A DNA stretch of 64,000 nt from Alphaproteobacteria bacterium (GCA_017307375.1 JAFKFH010000007.1:310001-374000); one strand, 5' to 3'. Shown: positions 36,404-44,145, counted from the first letter of the stretch. Program-made: numbers and translations. Notes: a model not told the origin generated them from the letters alone.

Positions 36404-37705
36404 TTATCCCTGATAGCCGAGCAGCCGCGGCAGCCACAGCACCGTTTGCGGCACGAAGGTGACGATCCCGAGCGCCACGATCATCGCGAACAGGAAGGGC
36501 AGGCTGTCGCGCACGATGTCGCGCAGCGGTTCGCCCGAGATGTTGGCCATGATGAACAGCAGCAGCCCGTAGGGCGGTGTGATCAGCCCGAGCATGATGT
36601 TGAATACCGCCATCACGCCGAAATGCACCATGTCGATGCCGAGCGACTGGGCGGTCGGGATGAAGACCGGCACGATGATCAGCAGGATCGCCGTTCCCTC
36701 CAGCACGCAGCCGAGCACCAGCAGCAGCAGGTTGACGAAGATCAGGAACAGCGCCGGCGTCATGTTCCAGCCGGCGAGGATACCCTTCAGCGTCTCGGGT
36801 ATGTTCTCGATGGTGACGACGTAGTTGAAGACCAGGGCGCCGGCGATCAGCATGCCGATCGACGTGGTGGTCCGCGCCGAGGTGTTGAGGGCGCCGTAGA
36901 AATCCTTCCAGGTGATCGAGCGGTAGAGGCCGGCGGAGATCAGCAGCGCATAGGCGGCGGCCACCGCCGCGGCCTCGGTCGGGGTGGTGATGCCGCCGTA
37001 GATGCCGCCCAGCAGCACCACCGGCATCATCAGCGAGGGCAGGGCGGCCCAGGTGATGCCCGGCAACCGGCGCAGCGGTACCGGCGGTTCGACCGGAAAG
37101 TTGCGCCGCTTCGCCGTGACGGCGACGATGATCATCTGGCTTGCCGCCATCAGCAGGCCGGGGACGACGCCGCCCAGGAACAGGAAGCCGATCGAGGCAT
37201 CCGAGATCAGCGCGTAGAGCACCATCGGAATCGATGGCGGGATGATCGGCCCGATCACCGACGAGACCGCGGTCAGCGCCGCGGCATAGGACGGCGGGTA
37301 CTTGCCGTCCTTGGTCATCATCTGCTGCATCATGCGGCCGGTGCCGGCGGCATCGGCGATGGCCGAGCCGGACATGCCGGCGAAGATGATCGACTGCAGG
37401 ATGTTGACCTGCGCAAGCCCGCCGCGGAACCGGCCGACCAGCGCATTGCAGAACGCCATCAGGCGATCGGTCATGCTACCGATGTTCATGAACTCGGCCG
37501 CCAGCACGAACAGCGGTACCGCCAGGATCACGTAGTTCGTGTACATGCCGTTCAGCAGCTGCTCGGCCGCCGTGCCCATGTCCTGGCCGGCGAGCAGCAG
37601 GTAGAGGATCGAGCCGGCGATCATCGAATGGCCGATCGGCAGGCCGAGGAAGGCCAGCGCCGAGATCGCGACCAGCGACAGCGAGAAGGGGCTGGCGAGG
37701 TTCAT
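36404..37705 (-). CDS. TRAP transporter large permease (DctM type)
   Basis: 433-residue membrane protein with about twelve hydrophobic segments, the transport subunit of a Na+-driven tripartite ATP-independent importer. DctM hallmarks include LAVPLFVLAAEFMNIG, IIFAGMSGSAIADAAG, IGPIIPPSIPMVLYA, YGGITTPTEAAAVAAAYAL and LGLITPPYGLLLF. The start chosen overlaps the small-permease stop by 4 nt; the longer frame upstream shadows that gene. With DctQ and DctP upstream and the AroQ-like gene downstream it forms a four-gene operon. Confidence 0.93.
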   Translation of the reverse strand: MNLASPFSLSLVAISALAFLGLPIGHSMIAGSILYLLLAGQDMGTAAEQLLNGMYTNYVILAVPLFVLAAEFMNIGSMTDRLMAFCNALVGRFRGGLAQVNILQSIIFAGMSGSAIADAAGTGRMMQQMMTKDGKYPPSYAAALTAVSSVIGPIIPPSIPMVLYALISDASIGFLFLGGVVPGLLMAASQMIIVAVTAKRRNFPVEPPVPLRRLPGITWAALPSLMMPVVLLGGIYGGITTPTEAAAVAAAYALLISAGLYRSITWKDFYGALNTSARTTTSIGMLIAGALVFNYVVTIENIPETLKGILAGWNMTPALFLIFVNLLLLVLGCVLEGTAILLIIVPVFIPTAQSLGIDMVHFGVMAVFNIMLGLITPPYGLLLFIMANISGEPLRDIVRDSLPFLFAMIVALGIVTFVPQTVLWLPRLLGYQG

Positions 37706-38214
37706 ACGCCCGACCCCGCGGCGGTCGGGTCGAAAGCCGCCGGCGCCTTGCCGCGCAGGGCCTGTGCCCCCAGCCACAGATAGCGGACGATGCAGGCGAC
37801 GGCGAAGACGACGTAGATCGAGAACAGCCAGTCGAAGCGGATCTTCATGTAGGCCGTCTTCTCGACCTTCATGAAGGTGACGTAGTCGACGACGGCCGGC
37901 AGCGACACGGTGTAGAGCGCGACCAGCGCCAGGGCGGTGATCGCGCACATCACGCGGCGCGGCCCCGGGCCGACCGCGCCGTAGATGACGTCGAAGCGGA
38001 TCTCCTCACGCTCGCGCAGGACGAAGGCGGCGCCGAACAGCACCATCCAGACCCAGAGCGCAACCGACAGTTCATGCGTCCAGCCGATCGGCAGTTCCAG
38101 CAGGTAGCGGAAGACGATCTGCAGCATGAAGGCTGCAAACATCGCCGCCAGCATCAAGGCCAGCAGGTTTTCCGCCCGGCGTTGCAGCCAGGCCCCCATC
38201 GCGCGGAATCGCAT
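37702..38214 (-). CDS. TRAP transporter small permease (DctQ type)
   Basis: 170-residue protein with four hydrophobic helices: LLALMLAAMFAAFMLQIVF, LSVALWVWMVLFGAAFVL, AITALALVALYTVSLPAVV and LFSIYVVFAVACIVRYLWL. The RYLLELPIGWTHELSV and REREEIRFDVI motifs are typical of DctQ. It is co-translated with the large permease and separated from the binding-protein gene by a strong hairpin. Confidence 0.9.
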   Translation of the reverse strand: MRFRAMGAWLQRRAENLLALMLAAMFAAFMLQIVFRYLLELPIGWTHELSVALWVWMVLFGAAFVLREREEIRFDVIYGAVGPGPRRVMCAITALALVALYTVSLPAVVDYVTFMKVEKTAYMKIRFDWLFSIYVVFAVACIVRYLWLGAQALRGKAPAAFDPTAAGSGV

Positions 38215-38244
38215 CGCCCCGCTTCTCCGTCCTGTCGAATGGAA

Positions 38245-38269
38245 GCGGGGGCGCCGACGGCGCCCCCGC
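38245..38269 (-). other. Hairpin between TRAP binding-protein and permease genes
   Basis: GCGGGGGCGCC and its exact complement form an 11-bp stem around a 3-nt loop, starting 5 bp after the dctP-like stop. No T-run follows. Such hairpins after a binding-protein gene often protect its message from decay or reduce read-through, giving more receptor than permease. Confidence 0.65.
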
Positions 38270-38274
38270 GCCGG

Positions 38275-39264
38275 TCAGATCGCGTTGATCTTGTCGAGAA
38301 CCCCGGCCGGCCAGGCCTTAGCCTGTTCGGAAGCGAGGTATTTCTTCTGGGCGAAGTCCCGGAACGCCTTCACGTCCGGTTCGTAGACCTGCAGGCCCTG
38401 CTTGCGGAAGAAGTCGACCAGTTCGGCTTCCTTCCTCACATGCTCGGCCGTGCTCCAGGCGATGACTTCGTCGGCGGCGGCCTGGAAGGCCTTCTGCTGC
38501 TCGGGTTTCATCGCCGCCCAGGTCTTCGACGATACCGCCAGCAGGTCGTAGCCGACCAGATGCGAGGTCATCACGATCTGCGACTGAACCTCGTAGAACT
38601 TCATGTTCTGGACATTGGGCAGCGGATTGTCCTGCCCGTCGATCGCGCCGGTCTGCAGCCCGGTATAGACCTCGGCATAGGCCATCGGCGTCGGGTTGGC
38701 GCCCAGAGCCTGGCCCAGGAACTGCCAGGCGTCGCCGCCGGGCATGCGCAGCTTGATGCCGGCCATGTCGGCGGGGGTCGCGATCTTCTTGGTGGGCTTC
38801 AACCCGACCTGGCGGGCGCCGAAATAGGTCGGCCCGAGGATGCGGATCTTCAACTGCTGCTCGACCATGTCGGTCATCTGGCGGCCGACGTCGCTTGCGA
38901 ACACCTTCTTGAGGTGGTCGGCGTCGCGGAAGAGATAGGCCGCGGTCATGATCGACCACGCCGGGATCTGGTTGGAGATGTCCTGCGGCGCGATGTTGCC
39001 CATTTCGAGATTGCCGCGCTGCATGGCGACGAGCTCGGTGCCCTGCTTGAACAGCGTCCCGCCGTAATAGGGCTGCAGCGTGAAGTCGGCCTTAATCGCC
39101 TCGCCGAACTTCTTCATCATCTCGGCGCGGATGTCCTGCTCGGAGAACACCGCCGAAAACCGCAGGTTGGGCTTGGCCTGGGCCAGCGTCGGTCCCGCGG
39201 CCGCCAGCGCCAGGGTTGCCGTGGCAGCGCCCAGGAAGCCGCGCCGATCGGTCATGAAATCCAT
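38275..39264 (-). CDS. TRAP transporter substrate-binding protein (DctP type)
   Basis: 329-residue periplasmic receptor. A twin-arginine-type signal (TDRRGFLGAATATLALAAAG, cut near LAQA) precedes the DctP fold. The Arg that pairs with the ligand carboxylate lies in GIKLRMPGG, followed by TPMAYAEVYTGLQTGAIDGQDNPL. It probably binds an organic acid. The ATG follows AGGGGAGGAA, a strong ribosome site; the longer frame upstream runs into the operator region. It is the first gene of the minus operon and divergent from the AroE-like gene. Confidence 0.92.
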   Translation of the reverse strand: MDFMTDRRGFLGAATATLALAAAGPTLAQAKPNLRFSAVFSEQDIRAEMMKKFGEAIKADFTLQPYYGGTLFKQGTELVAMQRGNLEMGNIAPQDISNQIPAWSIMTAAYLFRDADHLKKVFASDVGRQMTDMVEQQLKIRILGPTYFGARQVGLKPTKKIATPADMAGIKLRMPGGDAWQFLGQALGANPTPMAYAEVYTGLQTGAIDGQDNPLPNVQNMKFYEVQSQIVMTSHLVGYDLLAVSSKTWAAMKPEQQKAFQAAADEVIAWSTAEHVRKEAELVDFFRKQGLQVYEPDVKAFRDFAQKKYLASEQAKAWPAGVLDKINAI

Positions 39265-39351
39265 GCCAGTTCCTCCCCTTGTTATGCCTTGCGATTGCCT
39301 CGCATCGATCGCTGGGACTATCGCCACAGACGAATGGAGAATCAATAGATG

Positions 39352-39372
39352 AATCTCATTATATATGAGATT
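39352..39372. promoter_or_regulatory. AT-rich palindrome, candidate operator 1 of the TRAP/AroE divergent promoter
   Basis: AATCTCAT-N5-ATGAGATT, a perfect 8-bp inverted repeat in a very AT-rich patch of an otherwise GC-rich region. It is 87 bp from the dctP start and 72 bp from the AroE-like start. Likely bound by one of the two GntR proteins encoded downstream. Confidence 0.6.
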
Positions 39373-39376
39373 TTCA

Positions 39377-39402
39377 GTTTCATCTGGAATTGAAACCGTT
39401 TC
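39377..39402. promoter_or_regulatory. Triple GTTTC half-site array, candidate operator 2
   Basis: GTTTCA-N8-TGAAAC is directly followed by an overlapping GAAAC-C-GTTTC palindrome, giving three half-sites in 26 bp. The sequence differs from the neighbouring AT-rich dyad, so two different proteins may bind here. Confidence 0.55.
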
Positions 39403-39444
39403 CGGCCGTGGTATTGATCACCCCGGTGCAACGAGGTCCCGGTG

Positions 39445-40290
39445 ATGGCGGCAGGCATGATTGACGGCAACACGACGCTGATCGCGCATCTCGGCTATCC
39501 CACTGCCAGCTTCAAGGCGCCGCTGATCTACAATCCGTATTTCGCCTCGATCGGCGTCAACGCGGTGGTCGTGCCGATGGGGGCGCAGGCGGATGCCTAT
39601 CCCGAGGTGTTCGCCGCCTTGTTCCGCCTGACCAACATCCGTGGGGCGTTGGTGACCATGCCGCACAAGGTCAGCACCCTGGCCATGCTGGACGAAGTCT
39701 CCACCGCGGCGCGGATCGCGGGTGCATGCAATGCCGTCCTGCGTCGGCCGGACGGCCGGCTGGTCGGCGACATGTTCGACGGCGAGGGGTTCGTGCGCGG
39801 CATCAGGCGGAAGGGGTGTGAGATCGCGGGGCGGCGGGCGCTGGTCGTCGGTGCCGGCGGCGTCGGCTCGGCCATCGCCGCCTCGCTCGCAGCCGCGGGC
39901 GTGGCGGGCCTCGGTCTCCATGACGTCGATGGCAGGTCGGCCTCGGCACTGGCCGAGCGCCTCGGCGCGCATTACCGTCAGCTTTCCCTTTCGGTCGGGA
40001 CGAACGATCCGGCCGGCTACGATATCGTCGTCAACGCCACGCCGATCGGCATGAGCGAAGGTGACCCACTGCCGATGGATGTCAGCCGGATTGCGCCCGA
40101 TGCGTTCGTCGGCGAGGTGGTGATGAAGCAGGAGGTGACGCCGTTCCTGGCGGCGGCCCGTGCCCGCGGCTGTGCGACCCAGCCCGGCATCGACATGCTG
40201 TTCGAGCAGATTCCCGCCTATCTCGAGTTCTTCGGGTTTCCGACGACCACGGCCGAGGTTCTGCGCAGCCTCGCCCGCATCGCCTATTGA
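39445..40290 (+). CDS. AroE-like (shikimate dehydrogenase family) oxidoreductase lacking the S-x-S motif
   Basis: 281-residue member of the shikimate/quinate dehydrogenase family. The catalytic Lys75 (VTMPHKVSTL), Asn96 (GACNAV) and Asp112 (GDMFDGEGF) are kept, as are VVGAGGVGSAIAASL for NAD(P) and a late Gln in MLFEQIPAYLEFFG. The substrate-carboxylate pair S-x-S of true AroE is F23-K-A25 here (YPTASFKAPLIYN), and NTDG is MFDG. So it probably reduces or oxidises a different cyclic hydroxy acid. It is the first gene of a plus-strand unit with the two GntR genes. ATG 39457 or GTG 39442 are alternative starts. Confidence 0.87.
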   Translation: MAAGMIDGNTTLIAHLGYPTASFKAPLIYNPYFASIGVNAVVVPMGAQADAYPEVFAALFRLTNIRGALVTMPHKVSTLAMLDEVSTAARIAGACNAVLRRPDGRLVGDMFDGEGFVRGIRRKGCEIAGRRALVVGAGGVGSAIAASLAAAGVAGLGLHDVDGRSASALAERLGAHYRQLSLSVGTNDPAGYDIVVNATPIGMSEGDPLPMDVSRIAPDAFVGEVVMKQEVTPFLAAARARGCATQPGIDMLFEQIPAYLEFFGFPTTTAEVLRSLARIAY

Positions 40291-40333
40291 GCGGCGTTTT
40301 GCGACCGGCGGCCGCCATGCTATGGATCCCGGA

Positions 40334-40999
40334 ATGAGCAGCGAGGTTCTGGCGTCGGTTGCCGATCGGGCCTATGACCGTATCCGGTCCGACATCATTT
40401 TCGGGCGGCTAGCGCCGGCGCGGCGCCTTCGCCTGGAGCGGCTGACGCGCGACTATGAAGCGAGCGTGTCGACGCTGCGCGAAATCCTCAGCCGGCTGAC
40501 CTCGGAAGGTCTGGTGCGGACCGAAGGGCAGCGCGGCTTCGAGGTGGCGCCCGTCTCGGCCGACGACTTCCGCGATATCGCCGCCCTGCGCCTGTTGCTC
40601 GAGTCCCATGCCCTGGAACTCTCCTTCGCCCGGGGCGATCTCGAATGGGAAGGCGCAGTCGTCGCGGCGCATCACAAGCTGGCGGTCATGGAGCGTCGCA
40701 TGCTGGCCGGCGCAGCGGACGCCGCCGAACTGTGGAAGCGTTATGACCGGGAGTTTCACCAGGCACTGATCGGCGCCTGCGGCTCGCAGACGCTTTTGGA
40801 TACCTTCGCCGGTGTCTACGACCAGTACCTGCGCTACCAGATGGTGGCGGTGATTTTCCGCGGGGCGCCGGCGGTCGACGAGCACCGCATACTGCTCGAT
40901 TGCGCGCTGGGGCGCGATGCGGCGAAGGCCTGCGATACCCTGCGCCACCATGTCGAGGGCTGCGTCGCGTCGGCCATGGCCGCGGGGACCCTGGCATGA
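40334..40999 (+). CDS. GntR (FadR subfamily) regulator, first of a tandem pair
   Basis: 221 residues. The winged HTH (about 5-70) has AYDRIRSDIIFGRLAPARRLRLERL and STLREILSRLTSEGLVRTEGQRGFEVAPVS; the FCD effector domain (about 75-220) has LRLLLESHALELS, HHKLAVME, and FHQALIGACGSQTLLD. It is close to the next gene along its whole length. It likely represses the divergent TRAP and AroE-like genes until the transported acid or a product binds. The ATG follows GGA at a suitable distance; an ATG 12 bp upstream is an alternative. Confidence 0.9.
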   Translation: MSSEVLASVADRAYDRIRSDIIFGRLAPARRLRLERLTRDYEASVSTLREILSRLTSEGLVRTEGQRGFEVAPVSADDFRDIAALRLLLESHALELSFARGDLEWEGAVVAAHHKLAVMERRMLAGAADAAELWKRYDREFHQALIGACGSQTLLDTFAGVYDQYLRYQMVAVIFRGAPAVDEHRILLDCALGRDAAKACDTLRHHVEGCVASAMAAGTLA

Positions 41000-41676
41000 C
41001 GCCCGACGATTCGCGGACCGGAGACGCCGAGACCGTCGGGGAGGGGATCTATCGGCGGATCCGCGCCGATATCCTGTTCGGGAGGCTTGCCCCCGGTCTC
41101 AAGCTCAAGCTCGACCCGCTGAAGGCCGACTACGGCGTCGGCATCTCGACCCTGCGCGAAATCCTGGGCCGGCTGGTGTCGGAGCGCCTGGTCGTCGCCG
41201 AGGGGCAGAAGGGCTTTGCGGTCGCGCCGGTGTCGGCTGCCAACCTGAAGGAAATCGCCGCGCTGCGCCAATTGCTCGAATGCAACGCGCTGGAGCGGTC
41301 GTTCCGGGCCGGCGACATGGAATGGGAGGCGCGGGTCGTCGCCGCCCACCATCGCCTGCACCGGATGGAACAGCGCATGGCCGCCGGCGAGACGGAATCG
41401 ACCGAAGTCTGGAAACGTTATGACTGGCAGTTCCACCAGGCGCTGATCTCCGCCTGCGGCTCGCGCCTGCTGATCGCAACCCATGCCGCGGTGTTCGACA
41501 AATACCTGCGCTATCAGATGATCGTGCTGGGTTTCCGCGGCGGCATCGCCGAGGACGAGCATGCCGGCATGCTCGATTGCGCGATGAAGCGCGATGCCGA
41601 AACCGCCTGTGCGATCCTGCGCCGCCATGTCGCCGGCGGCGTCGAGCATGCGCTGGCGACGGGGATTCTCAAATAA
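40996..41676 (+). CDS. GntR (FadR subfamily) regulator, second of a tandem pair
   Basis: 226 residues, a clear paralogue of the gene before it: IRADILFGRLAPGLKLKLDPL, STLREILGRLVSERLVVAEGQKGFAVAPVS, then the FCD domain with FHQALISACGSRLL. The HTH differs in recognition-helix flanks, so the two may read different operators. Its start overlaps the upstream stop by 4 nt (ATGA). It ends one base before the convergent deacetylase gene. Confidence 0.9.
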   Translation: MTPDDSRTGDAETVGEGIYRRIRADILFGRLAPGLKLKLDPLKADYGVGISTLREILGRLVSERLVVAEGQKGFAVAPVSAANLKEIAALRQLLECNALERSFRAGDMEWEARVVAAHHRLHRMEQRMAAGETESTEVWKRYDWQFHQALISACGSRLLIATHAAVFDKYLRYQMIVLGFRGGIAEDEHAGMLDCAMKRDAETACAILRRHVAGGVEHALATGILK

Positions 41677-41677
41677 T

Positions 41678-42583
41678 TCAGGCGGCCTGGACGGCCAAGG
41701 TGCCGGACCGCCCGTCGACTTCGCCCTGGATCAGGTCGCACACCGGCAGCCGGTCGGCATGGCCGGCGATGTCGCGGCCGGCCGCGTCGATGTCCACGAT
41801 CTCGGCCCCTTGCACCTTCGCCGCATCGATGAAGGCACCGAACCAGGCAAGCCGGTTCATTCCCTCAATCTCGGCATGGAGGGTGAAGACTTCCAGATGG
41901 TCGGGGCGCAGCAGCGACAGCAGATGGCCCGCCAGGCGGTGGTCGGGATATTCCGGCCGACCGATCAGTTCGTCGAGCGTGGGCAAGGTCGTCGGCAACT
42001 GGGGTGTGCGGAAAACCCGGCCGCCCGCGCGTGGCAGAAACGGATGGGGGCCGCGCGCGTCCGAAGCCCAGAGCAGCCCGGCTTCATCATAGACCGCCAG
42101 GCTTTTCTCGTCGGCCTGCCATCCCGCCGCACCGGCCGATACCGCGGGATGGCCGAAGACACGCTCGAACGCGGCACGCGCCCTGCCGAATTCGGCCCGG
42201 GTCTCGTCCAGCGTCATCCGGCTCAAGCCGTCCTGCCAGCGGATATGGTCGTAGGTGTGGATGCCGACCGAGAAGCCCAGTTCCGCCGCCCGGCGCATGA
42301 CGGCGGCGTTGCGCCGGCCAATGTCGGGCCCGGGCAGCAGCACGCCATTCATCAGCGTACGCAAGCCGTAGGTGCCGACCACGTTGGTCCGTCCGACCTT
42401 GCCCAGGAAGCCCTTGCGGAACACTCGCCTGATCGCGCGGCCGGTATTGTCGGGGCCGAGCGAGAACAGGAAGTTGGCGGGCACGCCCTTCGCGCGGAAC
42501 AGATCGAGCAACGCCGGGACGCCGATGCGCGTCCCGCGGTCGGTATCGACATCGACTTTGAAGGCCAGGCGCGGCGCGGCCAT
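41678..42583 (-). CDS. Polysaccharide deacetylase, ArnD-like
   Basis: 301-residue NodB-fold deacetylase. FKVDVDTDRGTRIGVPALLDLF gives the N-terminal metal Asp, IHTYDHIRWQDGL the His-x3-His pair (H-T-Y-D-H) and ASDARGPHPFLP a later block shared with ArnD, the deformylase of Ara4N lipid A modification. It directly follows an ArnA-type decarboxylase gene (stop and start share one base). No arnB, arnC or arnT lies nearby, so its substrate may be a different N-formyl or N-acetyl sugar lipid. Confidence 0.87.
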   Translation of the reverse strand: MAAPRLAFKVDVDTDRGTRIGVPALLDLFRAKGVPANFLFSLGPDNTGRAIRRVFRKGFLGKVGRTNVVGTYGLRTLMNGVLLPGPDIGRRNAAVMRRAAELGFSVGIHTYDHIRWQDGLSRMTLDETRAEFGRARAAFERVFGHPAVSAGAAGWQADEKSLAVYDEAGLLWASDARGPHPFLPRAGGRVFRTPQLPTTLPTLDELIGRPEYPDHRLAGHLLSLLRPDHLEVFTLHAEIEGMNRLAWFGAFIDAAKVQGAEIVDIDAAGRDIAGHADRLPVCDLIQGEVDGRSGTLAVQAA

Positions 42584-43644
42584 TACCGCTCCGGGTCGGG
42601 GGCGCCCACCCGGGCGCCGGCGCCCATGTCCTTGAAATAGTAGTCGAGCGTCTTGCGGATGGCAGCGCGCAGGTCGATCGACGGCTCCCAGCCGAGATGC
42701 GTCTTGGCGGCGGCGATCGACGGCACGCGGACGGTGATGTCCTGATAACCCGCGCCGTAATAATCGCCCGAGGGCACGTCGACGATCCGGGTCGCCTTCG
42801 CCGCGGCGGCGACCTGGGGATAGTCCATCATCATTTCGCGCAGCGTTTCGGCCAGGTCCTTGATCGACATATCGTTGTCGGGATGGCCGATGTTGAAGAT
42901 CCGCCCGTCGGCGCAGCCGTCGCGGTTCTCGATGATGCGGACCAGCGCGTCGATGGCGTCGTCGATATGGACGAAGCAGCGGCGCTGATGGCCGCCATCG
43001 ACCAGTTGCAGGTCCTTGCCATGCAGGATATTGGCGATGAACTGCGTCAGGACGCGGCTGGACCCCTCCTTGGGCGCCCAGATGTCGTCGAGCTTGGGGC
43101 CGATCCAGTTGAACGGCCGGAACAGCGTATAGCGCAGGCCCTTCTGCTGGCCATAGGCCGCGATCACGCGGTCCATCAGCTGCTTGGAGCAGGAATAGAT
43201 CCAGCGCGGCTTGTTGATCGGGCCGAGCACCAGGTTCGACGTCTCCTCGTCGAACGGCACGTCGGTCGACATGCCGTAGACTTCCGAGGTCGACGGGAAG
43301 ATCACCCGCTTGTTGTGGCGGACGCAGTCGCGGACGATGCCGAGATTGGCTTCGAAATCGAGTTCGAACACCGACAGCGGGTCGCGCACATAGGTAGCCG
43401 GCGTGGCGATGGCGACCAGCGGCAGCACCACGTCGCACTTCTTGACGTGATACTGGATCCACTCGCGGTTGATGGTGATGTCACCCTCGACGAAATGGAA
43501 CCGGTCCGAACCCAGGCAGTCGCCCAGCTTGTCGGACGCGATGTCCATGCCGTAGATCGACCAGTCGCGGTGCTTCAGGATGAACTCGGACAGGTTCGAG
43601 CCGATGAAGCCGTTGACGCCGAGGATGAGGATCTTGCGACTCAT
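42583..43644 (-). CDS. UDP-glucuronate decarboxylase, ArnA dehydrogenase-domain type
   Basis: 353-residue short-chain dehydrogenase/reductase: LILGVNGFIGSNLSEF (nucleotide loop, 6-21), FPSTSEVYGMS with the catalytic Ser/Glu, YSCSKQLMDR (YxxxK) and LVDGGHQRRCFVHIDD, matching the ArnA loop with the decarboxylation Arg. It corresponds to the C-terminal half of E. coli ArnA, without the formyltransferase half. It should convert UDP-glucuronate to UDP-4-keto-pentose. It is the first gene of a two-gene operon with the ArnD-like deacetylase. Confidence 0.9.
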   Translation of the reverse strand: MSRKILILGVNGFIGSNLSEFILKHRDWSIYGMDIASDKLGDCLGSDRFHFVEGDITINREWIQYHVKKCDVVLPLVAIATPATYVRDPLSVFELDFEANLGIVRDCVRHNKRVIFPSTSEVYGMSTDVPFDEETSNLVLGPINKPRWIYSCSKQLMDRVIAAYGQQKGLRYTLFRPFNWIGPKLDDIWAPKEGSSRVLTQFIANILHGKDLQLVDGGHQRRCFVHIDDAIDALVRIIENRDGCADGRIFNIGHPDNDMSIKDLAETLREMMMDYPQVAAAAKATRIVDVPSGDYYGAGYQDITVRVPSIAAAKTHLGWEPSIDLRAAIRKTLDYYFKDMGAGARVGAPDPER

Positions 43645-43763
43645 GATTGTCCCGCGCTGGTGGGGGCCATTGGTGGCGCCACTTCTGCCCGGTTTAGGGC
43701 GCCGCGGCAAGCCCGCGATGCGGCAAAGCGATATTGACTAAATATGGCGCCCGATCGCCGAAA

Positions 43764-44108
43764 TCAGCTCGAGCTGCAAGGATAGGCATGGATCATCGCC
43801 AGAGCTGCGAGGTTCGCGCCGCTGGCGGTGTCAAGCAATTGCGGGTTGGTACGCAGGAAAAGCACCACGAGTTGGCGCATTTCGTCGGCCGATGTCGCAA
43901 CTGGAATACAAGCGCGGCCTTCGTAGATCTTCTGGTCGTTGAGTATGTCGCCGACGCTGAGGATATATCCCAGGCAAGTCGAGATCTCGTCGACGTTGCT
44001 GCTTTCGCACCAGGCTTTAAGCCGCGCGCCGTTAACCGCCGTGCCGGCACGAGCCGGCATCGGCATCGCGATGACGGTAAGGAGGAGAAGGGCCAGCAGG
44101 CGGGTCAT
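43764..44108 (-). CDS. Secreted Rap1a/Tai-like protein
   Basis: 114 residues with a signal peptide (LLALLLLTVIAMPMPARAG, cut near residue 21). The mature part has the Rap1a/Tai pattern: NGARLKAWCES, ISTCLGYILSVGD, a central Cys in RACIPVATS, LVVLFLRTNPQLL and a final AMIHAYPC. Family members in Serratia are immunity proteins against type VI secreted Ssp effectors, with cysteines forming disulfides. Here no effector or T6SS gene is nearby, so an immunity role is doubtful; many such proteins are orphans. Confidence 0.82.
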   Translation of the reverse strand: MTRLLALLLLTVIAMPMPARAGTAVNGARLKAWCESSNVDEISTCLGYILSVGDILNDQKIYEGRACIPVATSADEMRQLVVLFLRTNPQLLDTASGANLAALAMIHAYPCSSS

Positions 44109-44145
44109 CGGGTCAAAATCTCCGTGGGCGGGGATGGCCGGTCTA

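Noticed and set aside
36074-37783. 569-codon plus-strand frame opposite the TRAP permease genes
   Set aside because: His/Asp/Gln-rich shadow translation opposite a well-conserved DctM gene.
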